From: CAZADH01 sp964483805
Lineage (GTDB): Bacteria > Muiribacteriota > Ozemobacteria > Ozemobacterales > Ozemobacteraceae
Direction: 5' to 3'
Assembly (NCBI GenBank): GCA_964483805.1
Contig: CAZADH010000038.1
Span: 1-29,792, forward strand
Length of the DNA: 29,792 nucleotides
A model generated the notes under the pieces. The model saw nothing but the letters and a program-made list of their open reading frames with translations, did not search any database and had not been told where the DNA came from. The position numbers and the translations under genes were made by a program. Positions 1 to 8,625 of this stretch are shown here, in pieces. The number at the start of each line of letters is the position of its first letter. Positions within the stretch are counted from its first letter, which is position 1.

Positions 1-1
1 G

Positions 2-1813
2 GTGACCGACTACAACTCGGCCAATCTGCTCGACCCGACCCCCGAAAATGTTCTCGTGTCGCGGGTCTACCTGGGTACATTCAACTATCCCCCCACCCAG
101 GACCCATTCAAGGCCTACTATCTCGATCTGTGCTTCAACAACGGCGTCGACAATCCGCATGCCAAACAGGGCAAAGAACTGATCAAGGCGTTGTTCGGCA
201 ACAACACCGGCCAGATCATCATGCCCAAGCACAGTCGTCCCGACGGCAGCCTCACCGACGAGCCGTCGATCGCCAGCGACAAGTATCCGACCGGCAACCC
301 TGCCGGGCCGACCAAGGCGTTCTTCGTCGCGAATCCGAAAGCATTCCCCTCGATTCCGAACATGCCGGTACAAGAACTGTGGAAATACAGCGAAGTCCAT
401 AGTTTGTATTTACGCATCGTGCAGGCAGCCAAGCAGGCGCAGGCCGGGACGAACCCTGATGTGGCCAACTCCGTGGCCGATTTCATCGTTGACGATTACA
501 ACCAGAAGTACCGCAACAACGACCTAGCCGGGGCCCAGGTGTTCCAGGCCGTCGTCCAGACCTTCTACAGCAACTGGTATTTCCGCTATGCCTACGTGAC
601 GGCCGACTCGGTCTACAACCTGGCCAACTATCCGCCCAGCGCGTTCACGACATTCGTCAGTACGACCGGCTGCTATCGCGGCATCTCCTCCTACCCCAAC
701 GATGCCCCCGATTACATCAATGGTCAGTACTGTAACCCGGGCAAGCATTTCGCCGGGCGCATGCCTTGCCTCTACGGGACCGACGGCACCCGTCCGGTGC
801 TGATCGAAGGCAATGCCAACCTCCGCTTCTTCAAGCTGGGTTGGTATGACAAATTCACCACCAACCTGGCGCGTTGTGTGCCGTCAAACATCAACGCCAA
901 CCAGACAGTCGAGTTCCCGGTTCCCGAGACTCCTCTGTTCTATGCGTGGCCGGCCCGTGCGAGCGGCGGGAATCAGGCCGAACTGCTCTCGAAGGCCCGG
1001 CCCGTTGACACTGTCTCGGGGGGATTGCTCAACGCCAACGAACTCGAGTCGCCGCTGATGAGCCGTCCGATCGATTGGATCAATGCCAATCGGGTGCTCG
1101 CCGGCAAGGCGGCGACGATCAAGGTCATTGCGACGGGGTCGGTGGTCAGCTACAACACGCGGACCGACACGCCGCACATGGCGAATCCTTCCTCGAAGAG
1201 CGGCGCCGACGGGAAGATGTTCTGGCCGGCTGTCTCTGATGAAGCGTTTTCTCAGTATTTCGTGAGCGCCGAAGAGTTCCACAAGAAATGTGTTGTCGGC
1301 GACACCATGTATGTCGATGGTCGCGTCCGCATCAACACCGGCAAGCTCGATTTGAAGGGTTGGGGAGTCAAGCAGTACCGCGGCAACGGCATGATCTTCG
1401 TGGGTGCCGGCGACTGTCATATCGGCTCGCTGCGCGCGGACACCGCTTTCGCTCCGTATTCACGCCTGCGCATCTTCCTGCAAGGAGGCCACTTTGTCGT
1501 CACCGAGGACAATGCCGTCATCGAGGCCTCTTTGTGCGCCATGGTCTGGCCGGCCCTCGCGGCCAATGGTCCAACCGCATCGCTGCGCATGACCGGGTTG
1601 TCGAAAGTTACAATTAAAGGCAATTTGTGCCTCGATGTTCTCAATCTCGACGATATGGCGGCCAATGGTCAATTGATCATCGTGCACACCGTCGACATCT
1701 TCAATCCCATGCCGCAGTCGCATCCGAAAATGACCCCGTACCGCATCACCGTATCGCCCAACCGCACGCTCTTTGCGGTCAATGCCGGCAATCGGGCACT
1801 CAACACGCCATGA
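2..1813 (+). CDS. Large unrecognised protein, 5' end cut by window edge
   Basis: The reading frame is open from the first bases of the window (a GTG codon lies at base 2), so the true start is probably upstream and at least 603 residues are visible. I do not recognise the family. The last roughly 200 residues alternate short hydrophobic strands with glycine turns, which suggests a beta-rich or beta-solenoid fold, but that is only an impression. Several cysteines are scattered through it without a clear motif. No transmembrane segment is visible in the part present. The stop overlaps the next start (ATGA), and two pseudopilin genes follow directly. A role as a large surface or pilus-associated subunit is therefore an inference from context, not from sequence similarity. 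Confidence 0.8.
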   Translation: MTDYNSANLLDPTPENVLVSRVYLGTFNYPPTQDPFKAYYLDLCFNNGVDNPHAKQGKELIKALFGNNTGQIIMPKHSRPDGSLTDEPSIASDKYPTGNPAGPTKAFFVANPKAFPSIPNMPVQELWKYSEVHSLYLRIVQAAKQAQAGTNPDVANSVADFIVDDYNQKYRNNDLAGAQVFQAVVQTFYSNWYFRYAYVTADSVYNLANYPPSAFTTFVSTTGCYRGISSYPNDAPDYINGQYCNPGKHFAGRMPCLYGTDGTRPVLIEGNANLRFFKLGWYDKFTTNLARCVPSNINANQTVEFPVPETPLFYAWPARASGGNQAELLSKARPVDTVSGGLLNANELESPLMSRPIDWINANRVLAGKAATIKVIATGSVVSYNTRTDTPHMANPSSKSGADGKMFWPAVSDEAFSQYFVSAEEFHKKCVVGDTMYVDGRVRINTGKLDLKGWGVKQYRGNGMIFVGAGDCHIGSLRADTAFAPYSRLRIFLQGGHFVVTEDNAVIEASLCAMVWPALAANGPTASLRMTGLSKVTIKGNLCLDVLNLDDMAANGQLIIVHTVDIFNPMPQSHPKMTPYRITVSPNRTLFAVNAGNRALNTP

Positions 1814-2166
1814 ACCAGACCAAGACCGTGATCGTCGTGGCCAGCCTGCTCACCCAAATCGTCATTGTGGGGCTCGCCTGGCATTGGTTTGCGGGTTCAC
1901 GGCCGGGTGCCCAACCGGCGGCCGTGTCCGGCGGTCATGCGGTGACGGTGGTCGAGACGCCGGTGGTTCCCGTCGAAGACCCGGCGGCGGCGGCCAAAGT
2001 GCCCGACACCATCGTCCCGGTGGCGCTGTCGCCCATGGCCTTCGATGCCGGTGATCCCGAGGCGGCCCACCAAGACCTGGCCCAGACCAACAAAGCCGGC
2101 GAAGTGCGCCGCCAGTGCGCCGAATTGATGGCCAACCCGCCGCCGGCCGGTGGAGGTGCCCCATGA
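1810..2166 (+). CDS. Small membrane-anchored protein of the pilin cluster
   Basis: This 118-residue protein starts at the ATG overlapping the previous stop (ATGA) and ends over the next ATG (ATGATGA), so the genes are translationally coupled. Residues about 7-27 form one hydrophobic segment (TVIVVASLLTQIVIVGLAW). An alanine-, proline- and valine-rich stretch follows, then a short charged end with one cysteine. The layout is that of a bitopic protein with a short cytoplasmic start and a flexible periplasmic tail, as seen for small assembly proteins of type IV pilus or type II secretion systems. No family was recognised. It lacks the G-F-x3-E prepilin cleavage motif, so it is probably not a pilin itself. 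Confidence 0.75.
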   Translation: MNQTKTVIVVASLLTQIVIVGLAWHWFAGSRPGAQPAAVSGGHAVTVVETPVVPVEDPAAAAKVPDTIVPVALSPMAFDAGDPEAAHQDLAQTNKAGEVRRQCAELMANPPPAGGGAP

Positions 2167-2726
2167 TGACGAAACCCCGGGTGCGCGCGTCGAACCGTAT
2201 GGGGTTCAGTTTTGTCGAAATCACTCTGGCCGTCGTGGTCGCTTGCGTCTGCGCGGTGCCCATCCTGTATCTGATCTCGTCGACACGCACCGATACGTCG
2301 AAGGCCATCAACTATCTGCGCGCCATGGAACTGTCGAACGAGGTTATCGAGTGGGCTTCGATTGCGCCGTTCACCACGCTCTTCCCCCAGGCTGGGAGCG
2401 GCTTTGTCGGCCTGATCGAGGGCAAACCCGAAATCAAAACGATTCCGAGCCAGACGTGGCCGAGCCTGATGCAGCAGAACATCACCCACTGCGTCCTGCA
2501 CAATGGGCAGAGCTTCAAAGAGCAATATGACAAGTGCTTCTTTCGCCGTGACGCCACGGTCGAGGACGTTGGCCCCCTGATCGGTGCCGCGGCCGGTAAG
2601 CTGGCGTTGGTGACGGTGACCACCGGCTGGAACGAAGGCCGCGAGGCCGATGATACCGATCGCAATCGCATGCGCCAGATCACGCTGTCGGGAGTTGTCT
2701 TCAATGACGCCGATCCAAACTACTAA
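2163..2726 (+). CDS. Type IV pilin-like / pseudopilin
   Basis: A short leader of about 14 residues ends in a class III prepilin cleavage site: G followed by FSFVEITLAVVVACVCAVP, with Phe at +1 and Glu at +5 of the mature protein, then a hydrophobic helix of about 20 residues. This is the substrate signature of a prepilin peptidase/N-methylase. The remaining roughly 150 residues would be the globular head, with a few cysteines. At 187 residues it is in the usual size range of minor pilins or type II secretion pseudopilins (PilV/GspI-like). The ATG at 2163 is preferred because it overlaps the preceding stop and places the leader correctly. Its 3' end overlaps the next pseudopilin by 23 bases. 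Confidence 0.85.
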   Translation: MMTKPRVRASNRMGFSFVEITLAVVVACVCAVPILYLISSTRTDTSKAINYLRAMELSNEVIEWASIAPFTTLFPQAGSGFVGLIEGKPEIKTIPSQTWPSLMQQNITHCVLHNGQSFKEQYDKCFFRRDATVEDVGPLIGAAAGKLALVTVTTGWNEGREADDTDRNRMRQITLSGVVFNDADPNY

Positions 2727-3396
2727 GCCGGCGACCCGCTATCCGTTTGGCTTCTCGATGATCGAGTTGCTCATCGGCATCGTCATCGCAACTCTCGTCA
2801 TGAACCTCATGTACAATTTTCTCGCCGGCACGCGGCTGAACTTCATGTTCGGTACCGTCAGCCTGGCGAATCTCACCGAAGCGCGACAAGCGATCAGCTA
2901 CCTGCGTCGCGACTTCTCGACGGCGTGCCCGTTCATCGCGGCCGCGACCACCGAGGATTACGCGTTCAAAGAGAAGGTGCGATCGATGGTGTTCGATGTC
3001 GTCCCCGGCGCGAACTATCCGTCCTCGCGCCCGATTCAGGCCGGAACGCATGCGTTGTTGTTCTATCGCTACAAGTTTGATCCCGGAAACCAGCATATCC
3101 ACCCCAAGATCGAGCGGGTGTCGTATGAGTTCGACAGCAACTTGCGCACCCTGCAACGAAACGGTGATGACGGTACCCAGGTGTTCAAGGGCCTCGAAGA
3201 TGTTACGTTCCAGTTCTATTGCCACGATTTGGCGTCGGCGGTCCCGATTTTGAATGTTAACATTCTGGTTCACGAGATGTATGATGGAAAAAAGGTCGGG
3301 CAACCCCTGGAGATCTCGACTTCGATCACGAGTCAGTTCCTGAACAACACTTCCCGGTTTCTTGCTTTCAACGCACGGACGTTCCAGCAGAACTGA
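2704..3396 (+). CDS. Type IV pilin-like / pseudopilin, PilW/GspJ-like
   Basis: The protein has 230 residues if started at the ATG at 2704, which lies inside the end of the previous gene. The leader ends with a prepilin peptidase site: G followed by FSMIELLIGIVIATLVMNL, with Phe +1 and Glu +5 and a continuous hydrophobic helix. The size and the head domain (arginine-rich loop, then beta-rich C-terminus) fit the larger minor pseudopilins of the PilW/GspJ type, but I assign only the superfamily. The overlap with the preceding pseudopilin implies coupled translation and stoichiometric production. Together they could form the tip or priming complex of a pilus or type II secretion pseudopilus. The ATPase, platform and secretin genes are not in this window. 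Confidence 0.85.
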   Translation: MTPIQTTKPATRYPFGFSMIELLIGIVIATLVMNLMYNFLAGTRLNFMFGTVSLANLTEARQAISYLRRDFSTACPFIAAATTEDYAFKEKVRSMVFDVVPGANYPSSRPIQAGTHALLFYRYKFDPGNQHIHPKIERVSYEFDSNLRTLQRNGDDGTQVFKGLEDVTFQFYCHDLASAVPILNVNILVHEMYDGKKVGQPLEISTSITSQFLNNTSRFLAFNARTFQQN

Positions 3397-3465
3397 CCCC
3401 GGGCGTCTGGGTTGAAATCATTGTCTGTAGCGAGTTTCTGAGTAGTTGAACTTTTTTCGAACGCG

Positions 3466-3487
3466 GAATGACCGCCGTGCGTCATTC
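3466..3487. other. Hairpin upstream of glycine-heptad gene
   Basis: Inverted repeat GAATGAC / GTCATTC with an eight-base loop. It lies between the last pseudopilin and the start at 3536. There is no T-run behind it, so it is a poor intrinsic terminator. It could be a 5' leader stem-loop or an operator. I saw no convincing -35/-10 pair in 3397-3535. Confidence 0.4.
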
Positions 3488-3535
3488 TAGTAAGACGATC
3501 CGGAAACCCGGAAAAATATGCGAGGAGGAAGAATT

Positions 3536-4306
3536 ATGAAACGCATCAAAATCGTGTCGTGGGTGCTGGTCTGTTTGTTGACGTTCAACCCCGTCTTGTT
3601 TGAGGTTTCGGCTTGGGCCGAAGAGAACGCCGCCAGCGGTGAACTCAACAGCGGCGCCACTGCGTCCAACGATGCGGCCAATACCCTCAATGGTGTCAGC
3701 TACAGCGGCAAGGGCGTCGGTGCGGCCCGCGAGCAGGTCAACCAGACGAACCAGACCGCCCAGGCCGAGTCGGCCAGTGCCAGCGCCACGTTGAAAGACA
3801 AGGCCAAGGCCGGCGCCATGGAAGCCATCGCCAAGGTCAAGGCCGGCCTCCAGAAGACCCTGATCAAGATCGGCCAGCTCCTTCAGAAAGTCGGCAAGCT
3901 GTTGCAGACGGTCGGCAAGCTGCTTATGACGGTCGGCGCCGTGCTGTCGGCCATTCCGTGGACCGCCGCGATTGGCGCCATGTTGAAAAAGGTCGGCAAC
4001 GTCCTGCATCGTGTCGGTCAGGTGGTCGAGAAGGTTGGCCAGGTCCTCGAAAAGATCGGTCAGGCAGCCGCGAACAAAGACTTCAACTTCGTGAACGCGG
4101 CCAAGGAAATCTTCAGCACCGCCAAAGACGCGTGGGCGAACAGCCAGGGTGCTGCTGATGCGGCCCAGAAGGAAGCCGACGCCAAGGGTGCCGAGTGGGG
4201 CGCCAAGATCAACGACGGCATCGGTAAGGTTCAGGGCTTCTTCGGTGGTGGTTCCGGCTCCGGTTCGGACGCTGCTACGGGTTCCCTCGCTGCCGGCGCC
4301 GAATAA
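3536..4306 (+). CDS. Secreted protein with glycine-heptad amphipathic repeats
   Basis: A strong Shine-Dalgarno run (GAGGAGGAAG, 3522-3531) selects the ATG at 3536, giving 256 residues; an in-frame ATG at 3518 lies before that site. Residues 1-28 are a classic Sec signal peptide, probably cleaved after SAWA. A charged Ala/Gln/Ser region follows. Residues about 107-178 are nearly all heptads of the type [KRT]-[IV]-G-x-[LV]-[LV]-x, with glycines at 113, 120, 127 and 134, an S-A-I-P-W break, then glycines at 147, 154, 161, 168 and 175. The helix would be amphipathic with a glycine stripe, as in glycine-zipper or membrane-active helices. The C-terminus is a Gly/Ser-rich tail. No family is recognised. 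The strong ribosome-binding site and strong terminator suggest an abundant product. Confidence 0.85.
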   Translation: MKRIKIVSWVLVCLLTFNPVLFEVSAWAEENAASGELNSGATASNDAANTLNGVSYSGKGVGAAREQVNQTNQTAQAESASASATLKDKAKAGAMEAIAKVKAGLQKTLIKIGQLLQKVGKLLQTVGKLLMTVGAVLSAIPWTAAIGAMLKKVGNVLHRVGQVVEKVGQVLEKIGQAAANKDFNFVNAAKEIFSTAKDAWANSQGAADAAQKEADAKGAEWGAKINDGIGKVQGFFGGGSGSGSDAATGSLAAGAE

Positions 4307-4345
4307 TACAACGTATTGCTGAGTCGGGGCCAAGCCCCGCTCGAC

Positions 4346-4387
4346 AAAGAGCCTGACGGTCGCAGTCCAGACCGTCAGGCTCTTTCT
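4346..4387 (+). terminator. Intrinsic terminator, perfect 16-bp stem
   Basis: AAAGAGCCTGACGGTC (4346-4361) pairs perfectly with 4370-4385 around an eight-base loop, followed by a T-rich stretch. It lies 40 bases after the stop at 4306. The arms are symmetric, so it may also stop transcripts arriving from the sigma-factor gene on the other strand. Confidence 0.9.
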
Positions 4388-4467
4388 TTGTGGGTGTGAG
4401 GATGCGGGGGGGGGCGGGTGCCACGCCCTGCGCTTGTGGCCGCACGGGGTGGCGAGCGGTGGTCGCG

Positions 4468-6078
4468 TCAGGGCGTACCGGGGCCGAGTTGGTGGACGAA
4501 CTCCATGTCACGCAAGCGCTCGAGCGCCTGCCCCAGCAGTTGCCGCACACGCTCGCGGCTCAAATCGAGTTTCCGGCCAATGTCGGCCAGATTGGCGGGC
4601 TCGCAACCAAAACCGAAGTGCAGGCGCACGACCTCAGCGAGGCGTTCGGGCAGTTTGGCAAGAGCCTCGGCCACTGCCTCGTTTTTGGCGGTCTCGAGCG
4701 CCACCTCTTCGGGATTGAGTGCCGATCGATCGATCAGCAGGTAGTCGACCGAACTCGGCCCGCCCTCTTCGTCGCCGGCGTGTGAAACCGCCTCGATCGA
4801 CAGCGGCGTTTCCGACAAGCGGATGATCTCGAGGACCTTTTCGGGATCGAGGGCCAGCGCTTTGCTCAGTTCATCGAGGGTCGGTGCCCGTTGCCACTCG
4901 GCCGAGAACGTGCGGACGGTCTGTTGAATCCGGTGTGCGACGACCAGCACGTGATGCGGAATGCGCACGACGCGCGCCTGATCGGCAATCGCCCGCTGGA
5001 TGTAATGGCGCACCCAGTAAGCGGCATAGGTCGAGAACCGGTACCCCAGTGTGAAATCGAACTTGGCCACGGCCTGAATCAGGCCGAGGTTGCCCTCCTG
5101 AACGAGGTCGAGCAACTGCACACCACGGCCCAGATAATTGCGGGCAATGCGCACGACGAGGCGCAGATTGGCCGCCAACAACAACTCGCTGGCCTGCCGG
5201 TCGCCGGCGAGTCGTTTGGCCAGGGCCAGTTCGCCGGCGCGGTCCAGGGGTTTTCTCGCCAGTTCATGCAGGTACATCTCGACGATGCCGTGGTTCTTGA
5301 TCCGCTCGGCCCGTGCCATCATCTGCTGGCGACGTTGGATGAGATCGGCGAACATGCTTTCGTCGATCAGGCCGATGTCCCAGCCTTGTTTATAGTGGCA
5401 GGTATCGCAGGTGCGTTGACAGCAGGTCAGGGTGCGTTTTTCCTCGGCCGACATCTTGCGGAAATACATGAAACACCGAAAGATTCCGCGCACCCGAACG
5501 GGGCAATTGGGGTTGCTGCAATCGACCAACTGCCAACAGAAACGCCGCTCCTGGTTCGGTTGGATCGGTTCGCCTTCAGCGGCTTCTTCGTCGGTGTCGG
5601 TGTCGCAGATCTGCAGGTCGGCGGCGACATCGGAGTCAGCCGTGTCAAGCCCATCCGCGATACGTGCTTCTGCCGGTTGCGGCGGTTCGGTGGTGCTGTC
5701 TTCCCGAGCCGACGGCGATACAGGTTTGGTGTCAACGGACTCGGTGCCCGTCTTCTTTTCGCAGGTGTCGGGTCCGGCGTCGTCAGGAAGCGCAACGGGC
5801 GCTTCGGTTAGGCGTTCGGGGGCGGCCGGTTCGAGGGGTGGCAAGAATTCATGGGCTCCGGGAACCTCACTTGCCTCGGACTCTCCGAACAAAGTGTCGC
5901 CGATGAGACCGATTTCCCAGCCCAGGCGGTAATGGCACGCATCGCACGGGGCAAAAGGGCAGTCTTTCGTAGATACCTCGACACCCTTGCCGGCAAAATA
6001 CTCCCAGCACCGCCGGATTCGGCGATTTTTCACCGGGCAGCTATCACGTGGGCATCGGAATGCCTCGAAACAATACAC
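4468..6078 (-). CDS. Sigma-70 family factor with duplicated Cys-rich N-terminal module
   Basis: The 536-residue protein has a typical sigma core from about residue 255: region 1.2/2.1 (NHGIVEMYLHELARKPL), region 2 (NLRLVVRIARNYLGRG, LLDLVQEGNLGLIQAVAKFD, FSTYAAYWVRHYIQRAI), region 3 (about 370-430), and region 4 with helix-turn-helix (LADIGRKLDLSRERVRQLL). Ahead of it sit two copies of a cysteine-rich unit, residues 3-60 and 181-240. The spacing is C-x5-C-x4-C-x9-C, then about 15-17 residues, C-x3-4-C-x2-C-H-Y, and a shared G-W-[ED]-I-G-L-I end. An acidic, proline-rich linker separates them. Seven cysteines plus one histidine per unit suggest zinc or iron-sulfur binding; they resemble the two-CW type of domain, tentatively. 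The start is GTG with no clear Shine-Dalgarno site. The gene lies 30 bases behind the ABC ATPase and last in the long minus-strand run. Confidence 0.93.
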   Translation of the reverse strand: MYCFEAFRCPRDSCPVKNRRIRRCWEYFAGKGVEVSTKDCPFAPCDACHYRLGWEIGLIGDTLFGESEASEVPGAHEFLPPLEPAAPERLTEAPVALPDDAGPDTCEKKTGTESVDTKPVSPSAREDSTTEPPQPAEARIADGLDTADSDVAADLQICDTDTDEEAAEGEPIQPNQERRFCWQLVDCSNPNCPVRVRGIFRCFMYFRKMSAEEKRTLTCCQRTCDTCHYKQGWDIGLIDESMFADLIQRRQQMMARAERIKNHGIVEMYLHELARKPLDRAGELALAKRLAGDRQASELLLAANLRLVVRIARNYLGRGVQLLDLVQEGNLGLIQAVAKFDFTLGYRFSTYAAYWVRHYIQRAIADQARVVRIPHHVLVVAHRIQQTVRTFSAEWQRAPTLDELSKALALDPEKVLEIIRLSETPLSIEAVSHAGDEEGGPSSVDYLLIDRSALNPEEVALETAKNEAVAEALAKLPERLAEVVRLHFGFGCEPANLADIGRKLDLSRERVRQLLGQALERLRDMEFVHQLGPGTP

Positions 6079-6108
6079 CGGCGGCTGCTGCTTTCTGCGG
6101 TTGGTGCC

Positions 6109-6885
6109 CTAGGTGATGGGCGCGGGTGGGGTGTCGGGTTGGGGCGGCTGATCCCCTTCTCTGATCAGTTGAAGAAAGATCTCCTCGAGATTTCGGGTCG
6201 GATCGTTCGATCGTTCACGCAAGTCGCTCATGGAGCCCAGCGCGACGCACTCGCCTCTGTTGATGATGCCGATCCGATCGCACACGGTTTCGGCGATGGC
6301 CAGATTGTGAGTCGAGAGAAACACCGTCTTGCCTCGGCGGCAGAGATCACGCAAGAGGTCTTTGAGGTGGCGGACGCTCTGCGGATCGAGACCGACAGTG
6401 GGCTCGTCGATGACCAGAAGTTCGGGATCATGGAGAAGAGCTCCGCTCATGGCCACTTTTTGCTTCATGCCGTGCGAGAATCCCTCGATGAGCTGGTCGC
6501 GCCACTTGAGAATCTCGAAAAGAGAGAGCAGTTCCTCGCCGCGCGTGCGTGCCTGCTCTTCAGGAATCTGGTAAAGCCCGGCCAGAAAGCTGAAATACTC
6601 GTCGGGCGTCAGTTTGTCGTACAGATAGGGACGGTCGGGAACGTACCCCATTTTGGCCTTGACCTGCTCGGGGTTCCGGCGCAGGTTGACGCCGCCCACC
6701 GTGACTTCGCCGCTCGAGGGGCGAATGAGCCCGGTCAAAATGCGGATCGTCGTGGTCTTGCCGGCACCGTTCGGACCAAGAAATCCGAACAACTGCCCAC
6801 GCGGAATCTCCAGATCCAGCGGTTTGAGGGCGATGAATTGCCCGTACTGTTTGCAGATCTTGTCGAGGTGGATCATCGGCGTCAT
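6109..6885 (-). CDS. ABC transporter ATP-binding protein
   Basis: This is a single nucleotide-binding domain of about 258 residues. It has Walker A GPNGAGKTT, a Q-loop region (YVPDRPYLYDKL), an unusual signature SHGMKQK in place of LSGGQ, Walker B LLVIDEPTVGLD and H-loop STHNL. The family (ABC-2 type exporter ATPases) pairs with a membrane subunit, and the gene directly upstream encodes one. The ATG at 6885, seven bases after the permease stop, fits the start of the conserved fold. ATGs at 6906 and 6927 are in frame but would overlap the permease gene. The substrate cannot be told from sequence. Confidence 0.92.
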   Translation of the reverse strand: MTPMIHLDKICKQYGQFIALKPLDLEIPRGQLFGFLGPNGAGKTTTIRILTGLIRPSSGEVTVGGVNLRRNPEQVKAKMGYVPDRPYLYDKLTPDEYFSFLAGLYQIPEEQARTRGEELLSLFEILKWRDQLIEGFSHGMKQKVAMSGALLHDPELLVIDEPTVGLDPQSVRHLKDLLRDLCRRGKTVFLSTHNLAIAETVCDRIGIINRGECVALGSMSDLRERSNDPTRNLEEIFLQLIREGDQPPQPDTPPAPIT

Positions 6886-6892
6886 GATTGGC

Positions 6893-8611
6893 TCACTCGG
6901 GTTCATAGCGATCGATCGAGCGTGCACCGAGGCGCAGCGGGATGAGGATCCAGGCCAGGGTGAACATGAGCAGCAATACCACCGATGCGCCGATCAGGTT
7001 CCAGGCCAGGGGTGAGATGAAATCGTAGTAACGGAAGACGAAATAGCGCCACAACGGGTAGATTTCGCAAAACAACATCAATACAACGTAAATACCAGAG
7101 AGCAGCATGAACACGAGGCCGCCAAACGATCCGGCGATGCGCAGCGGATTGTCGCTGTCGTAGCGGGCGTGCAGTGCCCCAACGCCGATGGCGAGTGCGG
7201 TGATCACCAGGGCCATCAACAGGGTGTTGAGGCACGAGAGGCCGACGAGAAACGGGCTGGTCACGCCAAACGCGGCCCGACCCAGGACAAACAGCGACAT
7301 GCCGATGATGGTCATGGGGATTACGTAGAGCAGGAACTTCACCCACATCAAGCGCGAAGGTCGGATCGGCGCAGTGCGGGTGACCCAAAAGGCCCGTCCT
7401 TCCAGGCTCATCGAGGGAAAGACGAACCGCATGGCCAGCGCGGCGAGAATGAAGCCCACGAAGCCGTTGTTCCACATGTAGATCTCTTCATGAATCGTCG
7501 CCCCCGGCAGCAACGACGACAGATCGCGCAGTGGCAGAATGCGGAGGTTGTAGTAGTACACCGCGAGAATGGCACACATCATGAAAACCTGCGACAGCAT
7601 CGCCGGGTCGCGCAACACCGTGGTGATCTCTTTCTCGGCGATAACGCGAAAATCGCGCGACGTCAACCGCAGAGGAAAAATGAGGACGCTGCGGATCAAT
7701 TCGAGGCTGCGCACCTGGTTGTCGACGGCCTCGAGCGCCGATTGCCAGCCATACAGGTAGTGTCGTTGGGCCAGCCAGGTCATCAATAAACCTGCGAACA
7801 CAGCAATGGCGAACATCGGCCACAGTTGCGTGGCGGCCAGAGGGTAATCGCCGCGGGCGATCGCTTCGATGCCGGCCTTCAGCCACGCCGATGGAAAGTA
7901 GTCGAGAATCGGCGTCTGCAGCATGAAGATGTAGTTGGAGACCCGCTCAAAGTGGCTTGGATTGAGGAGTTTCTCGATCTCGAGCACACGGAACAGGAAG
8001 ATGATGCCCACGAGCACGACCATGCCGAGAAACTGGAAAACCTTCTTGGTTTGGCGGATCGGGAAGAAGCGAGCGAGTGTCAGTGACAACGCGGCACCCA
8101 ACAGGTTGGGCAGGGTGATGAAGATCATCAACAGCGGGGGCAGCAGGACGAACCCGTGCCATGATGATTTCAGTGCCGACAAGAACCCGTAGAAGATGGG
8201 CAAGAAGAAGGCCATGGCCATCCAACTGCTCTCGATGACCACGCGCAGGAAGCGTGACCAGAAAATGCGCGCGGTGGAACACGGCGTGGTGAACAACAGG
8301 TGCAGTTCGTCGTCGAGAAAAAACACCGAGAACGCTGCAATGATGCTCGAGAAGAAGATCATGAAGAACATCGACAGGAGAATCATCTCGAGCAGGCGTC
8401 CGACCAGCATTTCACCAACCAGCGGCGCTTTGAGAATATGGCGCAGGAATCGGAATGAGGCCCAGTAGCCGACCGTCATCAAAGCCATACCGGCGAGAAT
8501 CAGCAGCGACAGGAGCCGGGGATGGCGCCGGGTGATGCCCCGCGTCAGACCGAGCCACGCAGGGGCCAACAGGCCAAAGTGAAGGTTGACTGGTGCTGGT
8601 GCAGCGCTCAC
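6893..8611 (-). CDS. ABC-2 type exporter membrane subunit
   Basis: The protein has 572 residues and roughly twelve hydrophobic segments, for example near residues 36-55, 80-103, 145-180 and 520-560, with a central cytoplasmic-looking region holding FPLRLTSRDFRVIAEKEITTVLRDPAML. The layout matches large ABC-2 permeases of the putative ATP-binding cassette family (ABC_tran_2) that work with a separate single-domain ATPase, which follows immediately downstream. The start is GTG at 8611 without an obvious Shine-Dalgarno site, so it is uncertain. A GC-rich hairpin precedes it. The exporter lies among sigma and anti-sigma regulators, so it may be a housekeeping passenger or a target of the circuit. 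Confidence 0.88.
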   Translation of the reverse strand: MSAAPAPVNLHFGLLAPAWLGLTRGITRRHPRLLSLLILAGMALMTVGYWASFRFLRHILKAPLVGEMLVGRLLEMILLSMFFMIFFSSIIAAFSVFFLDDELHLLFTTPCSTARIFWSRFLRVVIESSWMAMAFFLPIFYGFLSALKSSWHGFVLLPPLLMIFITLPNLLGAALSLTLARFFPIRQTKKVFQFLGMVVLVGIIFLFRVLEIEKLLNPSHFERVSNYIFMLQTPILDYFPSAWLKAGIEAIARGDYPLAATQLWPMFAIAVFAGLLMTWLAQRHYLYGWQSALEAVDNQVRSLELIRSVLIFPLRLTSRDFRVIAEKEITTVLRDPAMLSQVFMMCAILAVYYYNLRILPLRDLSSLLPGATIHEEIYMWNNGFVGFILAALAMRFVFPSMSLEGRAFWVTRTAPIRPSRLMWVKFLLYVIPMTIIGMSLFVLGRAAFGVTSPFLVGLSCLNTLLMALVITALAIGVGALHARYDSDNPLRIAGSFGGLVFMLLSGIYVVLMLFCEIYPLWRYFVFRYYDFISPLAWNLIGASVVLLLMFTLAWILIPLRLGARSIDRYEPE

Positions 8612-8625
8612 AGTGTGTGCCTGGT

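Noticed and set aside
4406..4414. Run of nine G as a possible phase-variation tract
   Set aside because: It lies between the terminator and the end of the sigma gene, outside any promoter or start region, so a length change would have no obvious effect.
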